Below are positions 1 through 6,067 of a stretch of DNA of 15,795 nt, one piece after another. The stretch is from NCBI GenBank assembly GCA_900543275.1, contig UQQL01000049.1, positions 1-15,795 of the forward strand. Reading direction: 5' to 3'. Both the position numbers and the translations under genes were made by a program. The stretch comes from an uncultured Collinsella sp. Its GTDB lineage: Bacteria; Actinomycetota; Coriobacteriia; Coriobacteriales; Coriobacteriaceae. Below the pieces are notes generated by a model, which saw nothing but the letters and a program-made list of their open reading frames with translations, was not told the DNA's origin and ran no database searches. The first letter of the stretch is position 1, and each line of letters starts with the position of its first letter.

Positions 1-91
1 AGCCGGAGAGCACTTAATGTGCTCTCCGTGCGAGCAGGACTGTCCGAGCAGGGAGTAAAGTCCTCCGGCTGCCTCCGGACAGGTCAGTCTG
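1..91 (-). other. Structured RNA-like stretch downstream of ygeX
   Basis: This stretch lies just past the ygeX stop codon. Two nested structures are visible. The first is a perfect 9-bp hairpin, GGAGAGCAC/GTGCTCTCC (5-13 with 19-27) around a 5-nt loop. The second is a longer fold between about 33 and 95, in which CTGTCCG pairs with CGGACAG and encloses GCAG-GGAG/CTCC-CTGC arms. There is no T-tract on either strand, so it is not a canonical terminator. It could be the 3' UTR of ygeX or a leader of the next minus-strand gene, which lies outside the window. I do not recognise an Rfam class; it does not fit tRNA-Sec, a bacterial SECIS element or a purine riboswitch. Confidence 0.45.
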
Positions 92-1306
92 CTAGCAAGT
101 CGGGTACTCGCCCTCCCAGACGATGCGACGGTACTGATCCGGATCGGTGTCGCCCTCGGTGGAGAAGCAGAGCACGGAGCTCGTCTTGTCCAGGCCGATG
201 AGCTCCTTGAGCTCGGCGTACTCGGGATCGAGCATAAGGGTCTCGACCAGACCGGTGGTCACGGCGCCGGACTCGCCGGAGATAACGCGCGGGTCGCCCT
301 TCTCGGGAGCGCCCAGGGTGCGCATGCCGCGAGCGGTGACCCAGTCGGGGCAGGACACGAAGGCGGTGGTGTGGTTGCGCAGGATATCCCAACCCAGAAT
401 GTTGGGCTCGCCGCAGCACAGACCGGCCATGATGGAGGGCATGTCGCCGTCCACGATGCGCGGGTCGCCGTCGCCGGCGGCAGCGCCCTTGTACAGGCAG
501 GCGGCCGGTGCGCACTCGACCACGACGAAGGTGGGCGGGTTATCGGGATACAGGTTGGTGAAGTAGCCCACCACGGCGCCGGCGAGCGAGCCTACGCCAG
601 CCTGGACAAAGACGTGCGTCGGGCGGTTGATGGCCATCTCGCGCAGCTGCTCGGCAGCCTCGGAAGCCATGGTGCCGTAGCCCTCCATGATCCAGGACGG
701 GATCTTCTCGTAGCCCTCCCAGGCGGTGTCCTGAACGATGACGCCGCGCTCGCAGGCGTCGGCCTCGGCGGCGGCCATGCGCACGCACTCGTCGTAGTTG
801 ACCTCTTCGATGGTCACCGTGGCGCCCTCGGCGGCAATGTTATCGAAGCGGGGCTTGGTGGAACCCTTGGGCATGTGCACGACGGCCTTCTGGCCCAGCT
901 TGTTGGCAGCCCATGCCACGCCGCGGCCATGGTTGCCGTCGGTGGCGGTAAAGAAGGTAGCCTGGCCAAAGTCCTCGGCCAGCTGATCGGAGGTCAGGTA
1001 ATCGAAGGTGCAGTCGGCAACGTCCTTGCCGGTCTCGTCGGCAATGTAGTTGGCCATGGCAAACGATCCGCCCAGGACCTTAAAGGCGTTGAGGCCAAAG
1101 CGGTAGCTCTCGTCCTTAACGCACAGGTTGGACAGGCCCAGGCGCGCAGCCTGACCGTCCAGGCGGGCAAGCGGAGTGACGGTATATTGAGGGAACGACT
1201 GGTGGAAGGCGCGGGCCTTCTTCACGTGGTCGAGGCTCATGATTCCCAAGTGCTTATCATCGCTCTTGGGCATCGTGTTGCCCGCCCACTGGATCTTATC
1301 GGCCAT
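92..1306 (-). CDS. ygeX: Diaminopropionate ammonia-lyase YgeX
   Basis: This PLP enzyme of 404 residues splits 2,3-diaminopropionate into pyruvate and two ammonia. It closely resembles E. coli YgeX, which is about 398 residues. The PLP lysine is K76 in RFGLNAFKVLGG. The conserved ATDGNHGRG loop carries D123, and VQDTAWEGY carries D193; these match the two active-site aspartates known in the family. The glycine-rich phosphate-binding region QAGVGSLAGAVVGY and the SGESGAV and STEGDTD motifs are also present. The ATG at 1306 has an AAGGAG ribosome-binding site 8 nt upstream. ygeX belongs to the conserved purine-degradation cluster together with ygfK, ssnA and xdhD, which are found on the same strand 6.5 kb away. 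It is divergent from a PAS-HTH regulator and is likely controlled by the two palindromes between them. Confidence 0.96.
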   Translation of the reverse strand: MADKIQWAGNTMPKSDDKHLGIMSLDHVKKARAFHQSFPQYTVTPLARLDGQAARLGLSNLCVKDESYRFGLNAFKVLGGSFAMANYIADETGKDVADCTFDYLTSDQLAEDFGQATFFTATDGNHGRGVAWAANKLGQKAVVHMPKGSTKPRFDNIAAEGATVTIEEVNYDECVRMAAAEADACERGVIVQDTAWEGYEKIPSWIMEGYGTMASEAAEQLREMAINRPTHVFVQAGVGSLAGAVVGYFTNLYPDNPPTFVVVECAPAACLYKGAAAGDGDPRIVDGDMPSIMAGLCCGEPNILGWDILRNHTTAFVSCPDWVTARGMRTLGAPEKGDPRVISGESGAVTTGLVETLMLDPEYAELKELIGLDKTSSVLCFSTEGDTDPDQYRRIVWEGEYPTC

Positions 1307-1398
1307 ACGGTGAACTCCTTAAGTCCTCTCTTGCCGGCCCCCGCATACGCGTTTCAGCCCATTCCCATTCATGCGGCTAAACTTTTATGTGGATGCCA

Positions 1399-1413
1399 AA
1401 CAAAAAGTTTGTT
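1399..1413. promoter_or_regulatory. Palindromic operator candidate, copy 1
   Basis: AACAAA-AAG-TTTGTT is a perfect 6-bp inverted repeat with a 3-nt spacer. It recurs with the same arms at 1450-1464, centre to centre 51 bp away, which is close to five helical turns. It lies at the predicted start point of ygeX transcription, so binding here would block transcription. The obvious candidate ligand is the adjacent YheO/DauR-type regulator; this is inferred from position. Confidence 0.65.
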
Positions 1414-1418
1414 AGTAC

Positions 1419-1442
1419 TGTTCTATCACACTTTTTGATTGG
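1419..1442 (-). promoter_or_regulatory. Possible ygeX promoter
   Basis: On the minus strand an extended -10-like element, TGATAGAAC, has its hexamer at 1420-1425. It is preceded 16 bp upstream by a weak -35 (TTTGCC). It sits between the two AACAAA palindromes, so that one site flanks the -35 and the other covers the start point. The match to consensus is modest. Confidence 0.3.
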
Positions 1443-1449
1443 CAAACCT

Positions 1450-1464
1450 AACAAATTGTTTGTT
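1450..1464. promoter_or_regulatory. Palindromic operator candidate, copy 2
   Basis: AACAAA-TTG-TTTGTT has the same arms as the copy at 1399-1413, with only the 3-nt spacer differing. It is embedded in a wider imperfect inverted repeat (GGCAA at 1441-1445, TTGCC at 1463-1467). It lies in the 277-bp divergent region between ygeX and the regulator gene, where a single bound protein could control both promoters. Confidence 0.65.
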
Positions 1465-1583
1465 GCCGTAATCGGTACCTTTTCGCCGCCGAACGGTCAC
1501 ATAACGCAGCGACGCTTTCGTTATTTGCGAACAAGTGTGGTTTATGGCAAAGTGTGCCCAAACTAATTTTTAGGAAGGCACCC

Positions 1584-2237
1584 ATGACCCCCGCACAGAT
1601 TGAGTTCTATAAGCGCCTTGCACACGGTCTGGCGCTCCAATTTGGCCCCAACTGCGAAATCGTCGTCCACGATCTGGAGACCGATGACGTGGACCACTCC
1701 ATCGTAGTGATCGAAAACGGCCACGTCAGCGGGCGCAAACTGGGTGACGGCCCCAGCCATATTGTGTTTGAGTCCATGCACGAGGGCGCCACCGACGTAC
1801 ACGACCGCGAGCCATACCTCACCAAAACCACCGATGGCAAGCTGCTCAAGTCCTCGACGATCTTTATCCGCAACGATGAGGGCAAGCCTGTCGGCATTTT
1901 GGGCATCAACTTTGACATTACGCTTATGAAGGCTTTTGAGCGTTCGCTCGACGCCTTTACCGGCACCGGCGGCACGGGCTATACCGAACCCGAGCCCATT
2001 ACCAAGAACATCGGCGACCTGCTCGAAGACCTGCTGCACGAGTGCGAGCAGTTTGTGGGCAAGCCCGCGGCACTCATGACCAAAGACGAGCGCATTCGTG
2101 CCATTGGCTACCTTGACCGTCGCGGCGCCTTCCTCATTTCCAAGTCGAGCGAGCGCGCCTGCGAGTTCTTTGGCATCTCCAAGTACAGCTTCTATAGCTA
2201 CCTCAATGAGGCCAAGGCGGCAGCAGGCGACAAGTAG
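1584..2237 (+). CDS. YheO/DauR-like PAS and HTH transcriptional regulator
   Basis: This is a DNA-binding regulator of 217 residues. Residues 6-118 match the YheO-like PAS domain, with the signature NCEIVVHDLE near residue 23, IENGHVSGRKLG near 43, and IFIRNDEGKPVGILGINFD near 93. Residues 167-209 form the HTH_22-type C-terminus (KDERIRAIGYLDRRGAFLI followed by ISKYSFYSYLNE). Family members include E. coli YheO and Pseudomonas DauR, which senses an amino-acid signal. I chose the ATG at 1584 because AGGAAGG lies 5 nt upstream; the GTG at 1554 has no ribosome-binding site. Being divergent from ygeX, it most plausibly senses a diaminopropionate- or purine-derived metabolite and binds the AACAAA-N3-TTTGTT sites. 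The ligand and the sign of control are not visible. Confidence 0.88.
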   Translation: MTPAQIEFYKRLAHGLALQFGPNCEIVVHDLETDDVDHSIVVIENGHVSGRKLGDGPSHIVFESMHEGATDVHDREPYLTKTTDGKLLKSSTIFIRNDEGKPVGILGINFDITLMKAFERSLDAFTGTGGTGYTEPEPITKNIGDLLEDLLHECEQFVGKPAALMTKDERIRAIGYLDRRGAFLISKSSERACEFFGISKYSFYSYLNEAKAAAGDK

Positions 2238-2320
2238 GCACTCGCCTGGATTGCCTCTCCCCTTTTGGGCGCGAGTTCTGGAAAGCATGAATCCAAGACC
2301 GAGCCGCTTGGAAAGTTCCA

Positions 2321-2326
2321 TATAAT
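2321..2326 (+). promoter_or_regulatory. Consensus -10 box for the membrane-protein gene
   Basis: A perfect TATAAT lies 35 bp ahead of the ATG at 2361, which would give a leader of roughly 28 nt. No good -35 is visible at 16-18 bp, so the promoter would need an activator or depend on the -10 alone. Confidence 0.45.
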
Positions 2327-2360
2327 CGATGTTATTAGTATTTCGAAAGGGTGGAACAGA

Positions 2361-3344
2361 ATGGCGTTGAGCAAGGCATCATGCACCGGTCGCGGATTGA
2401 TTCCGGCAATTGGTGGACATGTGCACCGCATGTTCGATGAGGGTGAAGACGACTTGTTTTCGCTGAGCCTTGACGACGTGATGGATGATCGCCCGTGGAC
2501 CGCCGACGAACTCATGGGCGGCGGGGCTCGCCCGTCAAACCCCAATCCCGCACTTGCGCCTAAGACCGCATCTGCGCCGACTCCTGCGCAGTCGGCTGTT
2601 TCGACGCCCGCGCCTACGCCCGCACCCACTTCGGCGCCCACGCCCGCTCCCCGCCCCGCAAGCGACCCGTCCGAGACGGCAGCATTTCTCGCTGCAGCGA
2701 CGCAGGGCAAATCGGCCGACAGCACCGTTATGTACAGCGCCCAGCAGTTGCCTGTTCCTGCGGCACGCAAGCCTCCGGTCGCAAGGCTCGACGAGCCCGT
2801 TGCCCATCAAGTTGCCTACGATTCCTGGGCTGCAACCGATCTGGATGAGACCTCTACCGGCATGCCGGCGCTCGATGTTCCAGTTAACCCGCTTTTTGCC
2901 GCCAACACGAGCGCCGCGGACTATGAGGGCGGTGCGGCATATTCCGATTATTCCGATGGCTATGCTGGCACCGGTCGCATCGAGACCGAGGATTATGGCA
3001 CCGCATCGAGCGATTATCTCAACGATCCGTACGCTGCCACGCCTGCACCGGAATATGACCCGGAGGCCGCGTCCGCGCCGGCGTATACCAAAAGCACGGG
3101 CGAAGAGCGCTTTGCCGATTATTACGCCGAGGAAAAGGCGCTGCGTTTCTCGGAATTTCCGCAGGCAGTCAAGGTTGCCTTTATCGCCATTATCATTGCC
3201 CTGCTCGGCGTCATTGCGTTTGAGGGATTCCAGCTGTTCCGCGGCCCCACCCAAGCGGAGTCGGAGACCCAGCAAAAAGAGGACGATAACCAGTACCTGG
3301 ACATCAACACCCTCAAGGGCGACCCCAACGACGGGGACGAGTAG
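2361..3344 (+). CDS. Unrecognised Pro/Ala-rich single-pass membrane protein
   Basis: This 327-residue protein has no family I recognise. In order it has a short N-terminus with an acidic Asp/Leu-rich segment (about 25-50, FDEGEDDLFSLSLDDVMDD), a Pro/Ala/Thr low-complexity linker (about 60-102), and a Tyr/Asp-rich acidic region (about 190-260). One transmembrane helix follows at about 272-293 (VAFIAIIIALLGVIAFEGF), then a 35-residue acidic tail. There is no signal peptide, so the long N-terminal part is probably cytoplasmic with the tail outside. The ATG at 2361 follows AAAGGGTGG; a start at Met24 (2430) is possible and would remove a poorly organised N-terminus. The overall plan resembles scaffold or cell-envelope proteins, but that is only architecture. 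It converges with the ATPase gene, with 37 bp between the stop codons. Confidence 0.75.
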   Translation: MALSKASCTGRGLIPAIGGHVHRMFDEGEDDLFSLSLDDVMDDRPWTADELMGGGARPSNPNPALAPKTASAPTPAQSAVSTPAPTPAPTSAPTPAPRPASDPSETAAFLAAATQGKSADSTVMYSAQQLPVPAARKPPVARLDEPVAHQVAYDSWAATDLDETSTGMPALDVPVNPLFAANTSAADYEGGAAYSDYSDGYAGTGRIETEDYGTASSDYLNDPYAATPAPEYDPEAASAPAYTKSTGEERFADYYAEEKALRFSEFPQAVKVAFIAIIIALLGVIAFEGFQLFRGPTQAESETQQKEDDNQYLDINTLKGDPNDGDE

Positions 3345-3381
3345 CGGGGGTTAAGGGAGGGCCGGAAGAGCCGGCGGCATG

Positions 3382-4704
3382 TTACGGCTCCAAAAGCCCT
3401 GCCATAAAGATGGGCAGATACAGCACGTCACCATCGCGGTGAAGATTACATTCCGCAAGTACCAGGGCGCGATCGATTCCGTAGCCCTTCGTCGCGAGCG
3501 CGTTGTCGAGCGCCGCATGGGACTTAAAGCTCTTGCCCGACTTGACCTCGATGGCAAGAACCTCCCCATCGAGCGTCTCCTCCACAAAATCGAGCTCGCC
3601 GACTTTTTTAGACGTAAAGTAGCGCAATCTGAATCCGTGGGCTTTGAGCTCTTGGGCAACGAAGCCCTCAAACGCCGCCCCCATGTTCATGCCAAAGGCG
3701 TCTTCCGCCCCCCCATCAAAAACGCCTTGGGCGACCCTTTTGGAATACGACGACATGAGCATTCCGGTGTCCAAGTAAAACAGCTTGAACAAATTTCGTT
3801 GCTCCCCCAATAAAAGGGGTGCCACGGGCGCCGTTACGTTATACACGGGAAGCGCGACACCCGCCTCCGATAGCCAGAGAAAATGATCTGTCACCTGCGA
3901 AAAACGTTTGACACCGTTAATCGATGACAGTTTGAATCGCTTGTTTTTGGAGCCGGCCTCGCTGGGAATCAGATCATAGATATCGCGAATAACCAAGCGT
4001 AGCTCAGGCGGAGCGTACTTTGCGATGTCATCGCGATACAGGGCGTGAAGATCGCGGTGGATGTTTCGAACCTCGTCGACATTGCGCGTCGCCAAGAAGG
4101 AATTGACCGCGTCGGGCATGCCTCCCACCACCACATACTGATGGAACAGATCGAGCAAACGGTCATACAGATAGCCGGGGAGCTCCCCTTCATCCTTTAG
4201 ACAGCCCCTGAGCATGTCAAACGCTCCGGCAGCAACGCCGCTTGCCCAGCAGAACTCCTCAAAGTCGAGCGGGTACATCTGGACCTGCTCGACATACCCC
4301 ACCGGCAGGGAATCGATGCCCTCGAGCTCAACGCCAAGGAGCGATCCGGTAAGGATGTATCGAAAGTCGCCGCGCTGGACCAGGTATTTGATAAACGTCA
4401 CTACGTTGGGGCATCGCTGCACCTCGTCGATAACCACAACGGTCTTGTTCGCAACCATCGGCTGCGTTGCAGCAATAGACATGCGCATAAGCAGGTCATC
4501 CGCGCTTTTTGCCGCCAAAAACGAATCGCGCACGGACGCGTCGGCGATAAGGTCGAACGTCACGACATTTTCGAACGATTCGCTTGCAAAGACGTTGACC
4601 AAATATGACTTTCCTACCTGTCGGGCGCCCTTGACCAAAAGAGCCTTGTTAGGCGACGAGGCAAGCCAAGATTCAAACTGTGCTTTCGCTTTTCTCTGTA
4701 GCAT
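3382..4704 (-). CDS. AAA_14/DUF4143 family ATPase
   Basis: This 440-residue protein has the usual length and plan of the AAA_14 plus DUF4143 family. The Walker A motif GARQVGKS is at 26-33 and Walker B VVVIDE at 89-94. A sensor-like YILTGS follows at about 116-121. The C-terminal DUF4143 part ends in a PD-(D/E)XK-like fold signature, with FEGFVAQEL, then GELDFV and IEVKSGK. The family is widespread in gut bacteria with no settled function; it is often variable between strains. I chose the ATG at 4704, which has AAGGGG 7 nt upstream, over a GTG at 4737 that sits inside a small hairpin. The promoter region contains four repeats at 33-bp steps, suggesting tight, perhaps autoregulated, expression. 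No partner gene is adjacent in an operon. Confidence 0.92.
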   Translation of the reverse strand: MLQRKAKAQFESWLASSPNKALLVKGARQVGKSYLVNVFASESFENVVTFDLIADASVRDSFLAAKSADDLLMRMSIAATQPMVANKTVVVIDEVQRCPNVVTFIKYLVQRGDFRYILTGSLLGVELEGIDSLPVGYVEQVQMYPLDFEEFCWASGVAAGAFDMLRGCLKDEGELPGYLYDRLLDLFHQYVVVGGMPDAVNSFLATRNVDEVRNIHRDLHALYRDDIAKYAPPELRLVIRDIYDLIPSEAGSKNKRFKLSSINGVKRFSQVTDHFLWLSEAGVALPVYNVTAPVAPLLLGEQRNLFKLFYLDTGMLMSSYSKRVAQGVFDGGAEDAFGMNMGAAFEGFVAQELKAHGFRLRYFTSKKVGELDFVEETLDGEVLAIEVKSGKSFKSHAALDNALATKGYGIDRALVLAECNLHRDGDVLYLPIFMAGLLEP

Positions 4705-4722
4705 AAGCGTACCCCTTATTAC

Positions 4723-4737
4723 GTGCTGTTTTAGCAC
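4723..4737 (-). promoter_or_regulatory. Small hairpin in the ATPase mRNA leader
   Basis: GTGCT-AAAAC-AGCAC on the minus strand is a 5-bp perfect stem with a 5-nt loop. It ends 5 nt upstream of the AAGGGG ribosome-binding site of the ATPase gene. It may protect the 5' end or tune translation. It is small enough that chance cannot be excluded. Confidence 0.3.
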
Positions 4738-4853
4738 TAGGATACACTTTTCCGTGGTTGCTAGATGCTCATTTCGACACTTTTTCGAGATTTTGAAGTG
4801 TGTATTACGACACTTTTCCGTACTTTTACACGGGATATTTCGACACTTTTTCG
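4738..4853 (-). repeat. Four 17-bp direct repeats at exact 33-bp spacing
   Basis: Read on the plus strand, the unit is about ATTTCGACACTTTTTCG. Copies lie at 4738-4754 (degenerate 5' half, ATACACTTTTCCG conserved), 4771-4787, 4804-4820 and 4837-4853. The start-to-start distance is 33 bp each time, just over three helical turns, so all copies face nearly the same side of the helix. The 16-bp spacers are unrelated in sequence and AT-rich. The array sits immediately upstream of the ATPase gene on its transcription side. The copy nearest the gene overlaps a -10-like TATCCT on the minus strand. This is typical of cooperative binding by one protein. The spacer sequence and shortness argue against CRISPR. 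Confidence 0.8.
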
Positions 4854-4879
4854 GATTTAAGCCTAACAGCAGCCGGCGA

Positions 4880-4923
4880 AATCAAGCGCCGTCTGCACAT
4901 CATTTCGCAGGCGGCGCTTGATT
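4880..4923. other. Long 17-bp inverted repeat
   Basis: The arms are at 4880-4896 and 4907-4923, separated by a 10-nt loop. All 17 positions pair as plus-strand RNA, 16 of them Watson-Crick and one U-G. On the minus strand that position is an A-C mismatch, so plus-strand RNA folds better. There is no T-tract. The right arm ends in TTGATT, the candidate -35 of the next promoter, so the element may act as DNA or as a boundary between the ATPase control region and the riboswitch gene. Confidence 0.6.
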
Positions 4924-4947
4924 TGTGTCCGCGCGCGCTGATAGACT
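4918..4947 (+). promoter_or_regulatory. Candidate promoter of the riboswitch leader
   Basis: TTGATT (4918-4923) and TAGACT (4942-4947) are separated by 18 bp, and a TG one base ahead of the -10 makes it an extended -10. The expected start near 4954 would give a leader of about 119 nt containing the whole folded aptamer. Confidence 0.5.
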
Positions 4948-4974
4948 CCATCGTGCCAGCAAGGAGCGGGCGCG

Positions 4975-5067
4975 TTTTATCCAGAGTCGGGGTAGAGAGT
5001 TGGCTCCACGATCCCGACGCCAACCGGCCAAGAGGCACGGTGGCCCTGCCAACATCGATGAAAGGAG
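4975..5067 (+). promoter_or_regulatory. SAM-I-family riboswitch lacking P4 (SAM-I/IV-variant-like)
   Basis: The fold can be read base by base. P1 is UUUUAUC (4975-4981) with GAUGAAA (5057-5063). The CAGAG joining strand follows. P2 is GUCGGG (4986-4991) with CCCGAC (5013-5018). A kink-turn-like interior (AGAG side and CACGA side) supports a P2b stem whose loop UUGG (5000-5003) can pair as a pseudoknot with CCAA (5049-5052). CAACC leads into P3, ACCGGCC/GGC-a-CGGU (5023-5029 with 5034-5041). Order, spacing and signature strings (UAUC-AGAG, GAGUUGGC, CAACC, GGUG, GAUGA) match the SAM-I core; the P4 stem is absent, as in the actinobacterial SAM-I/IV variant. The Shine-Dalgarno AAAGGAG (5061-5067) shares three bases with P1, which suggests translational repression on SAM binding. 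The family assignment is by eye; ligand binding is inferred. Confidence 0.78.
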
Positions 5068-5072
5068 TCCGT

Positions 5073-5495
5073 ATGGACAATTTCTCCGTGCGCAGTGAGC
5101 GCAACTTCCACAACCTGGTAGCCAAGCCAAAACGAATGCATCTTCTGGACAAGCCGAACGGCTATGCCTCGGCCATGGTCAAGAGCAGCCTCTCCCACCA
5201 GATGCGCTTTACCGTGCAGGCGCTCGAGGAAGAGCTCTGCGTTGCCGGCGACCCGCACGTGCTACAGATCAAGCTGCTCGGAGACGACTCGCGCGAGTCG
5301 TCCAGCTGGAAGCTCTTTGCCGACGGCTCGTGCGTCGCAAGCGGCTCGGGTGACTTTGCCCGTGAGTGCTTCTGCGAGGGCGCCGAGGTGTTTTTGGACT
5401 TGTGTCGTGATGCCGTCGAGGCTGCCAAGCTGCACCAGTGGAGCCAGAGGGAGTATGAGCTGCTGAGTGCCGCGCGCGGGATTGCGGGGGTGTAA
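5073..5495 (+). CDS. Unrecognised 140-residue protein under riboswitch control
   Basis: I do not recognise this protein. It is 140 residues, soluble, with no signal peptide or membrane segment. The N-terminal 35 residues are basic. A mixed section follows (about 36-100) containing VQALEEELCVAGDPHVLQIK and a likely beta-rich stretch ending DGSCVASGSGDFA. The C-terminal third is helical and acidic (about 100-135) with an ECFC motif and a LDLCRDAVEAAKLHQW segment. Five cysteines are present, none in an obvious metal-binding spacing. The start at 5073 is fixed by AAAGGAG 5 nt upstream, which overlaps P1 of the SAM-type aptamer. Genes under such aptamers normally make, import or recycle methionine or SAM, so a role in that area is the working guess. 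No operon partner follows. Confidence 0.82.
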   Translation: MDNFSVRSERNFHNLVAKPKRMHLLDKPNGYASAMVKSSLSHQMRFTVQALEEELCVAGDPHVLQIKLLGDDSRESSSWKLFADGSCVASGSGDFARECFCEGAEVFLDLCRDAVEAAKLHQWSQREYELLSAARGIAGV

Positions 5496-5990
5496 ACAGG
5501 CGGAGCGCTCCTGAAGCCTTATTCCACACGATCGGGTGTACTCATCTGCAACTCGACTTGCTACCAGATGGTGCAATCACGTTCCACGTCGGTTAAGCCA
5601 GACCCCGGCCGGTCGTTGGCAAGTGAAACAACATCTCCCACCCATAGGCCTCTAAGACCGACCGTCCACTATAATCCAAGCGGTTAGCGTCTCCCAAAAT
5701 CGCCATGGACACGTCTTCCAAGATGCCCTCTCAACTGTGCAGAAATAACAGCCGCCCATACGGTCGATGTGCTCCTTGCACGTCTCGCTGACCACGCAAC
5801 GATGGAAAACAGGTTCCTGGACGGATGACCCCTGAGGGGATGCATGAAATCGGCATCGAGGCCATCGTCTGTCGAACAATACCTGCCCATACCTTTAAAA
5901 CATGAGAACAAGACGCCGGCGTCGGTATCGTTTTCAATTCAGTTTAAAACTGAGGAGATTCAGGAGCCAGCCGAATAAACTAAGACTCAC
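5496..5990. other. Gene-poor stretch with short palindromes
   Basis: No convincing gene is seen here. Short overlapping minus-strand frames between 5652 and 5937 lack ribosome-binding sites and family features. Visible structure is a GGAGCGCTCC palindrome just after the 5495 stop, a 12-bp palindrome GACGCCGGCGTC at 5912-5923, and the 15-bp palindrome listed separately. Base composition shifts from the GC-rich left neighbour to the AT-richer module on the right, so this may be the left boundary of an inserted segment. Confidence 0.5.
5939..5953. promoter_or_regulatory. 15-bp palindrome, upstream operator candidate
   Basis: TCAGTTT-A-AAACTGA is a perfect 7-bp inverted repeat around one base. 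It lies 45 bp upstream of the -35 of the XRE gene promoter. Its size suits a homodimeric HTH protein such as the XRE product encoded next to it. Confidence 0.4.
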
Positions 5991-6056
5991 TTAGTAATTG
6001 CTAAATTTCTGACTGGGTATATAGTATCTGACAGTAATAAGGATTCTTTACTATAT
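5991..6056 (+). promoter_or_regulatory. Promoter and operator-like repeats of the XRE module
   Basis: TTGCTA (5998-6003) and TATAGT (6020-6025) with a 16-bp spacer form a good promoter. TTAGTAATTGCTAA (5991-6004) is a near-perfect 14-bp palindrome covering the -35. ATATAGTA (6019-6026), covering the -10, is repeated inverted as TACTATAT (6049-6056), just ahead of the ribosome-binding site. This arrangement suits autorepression by the XRE protein, with an alternative reading as a leader hairpin. Confidence 0.5.
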
Positions 6057-6067
6057 GTGAGGCAGAA

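Noticed and set aside
1..95. tRNA-Sec gene or bacterial SECIS element linked to selenium-dependent purine enzymes.
   Set aside because: No TCA anticodon loop, T-loop or acceptor pairing on either strand, and no in-frame TGA in the neighbouring gene.
371..1438. Plus-strand frame opposite ygeX.
   Set aside because: Antisense shadow of a clearly recognised enzyme, with repetitive Gly/Ala/Val/His composition and no start signal.
3361..3375. GCCGG/CCGGC hairpin between the convergent membrane-protein and ATPase genes as a shared terminator.
   Set aside because: The stem is only 5 bp and no T-tract follows on either strand, so it was not called as a terminator.
4738..4853. CRISPR array.
   Set aside because: Repeats are only 17 bp and diverge, spacers are 16 bp, there are four copies and no cas gene; a promoter-linked binding array fits better.
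4214..4921. Plus-strand frame running through the ATPase gene into the 33-bp repeats, giving an 11-residue FRHF-type repeat.
   Set aside because: The periodic peptide is a by-product of the DNA repeat (33 bp equals 11 codons); most of the frame is antisense to the ATPase and has no ribosome-binding site.
5652..5937. Overlapping minus-strand frames of 68-75 residues.
   Set aside because: Three frames are open over the same bases, none has a ribosome-binding site or recognisable family features, and the composition does not favour one frame.
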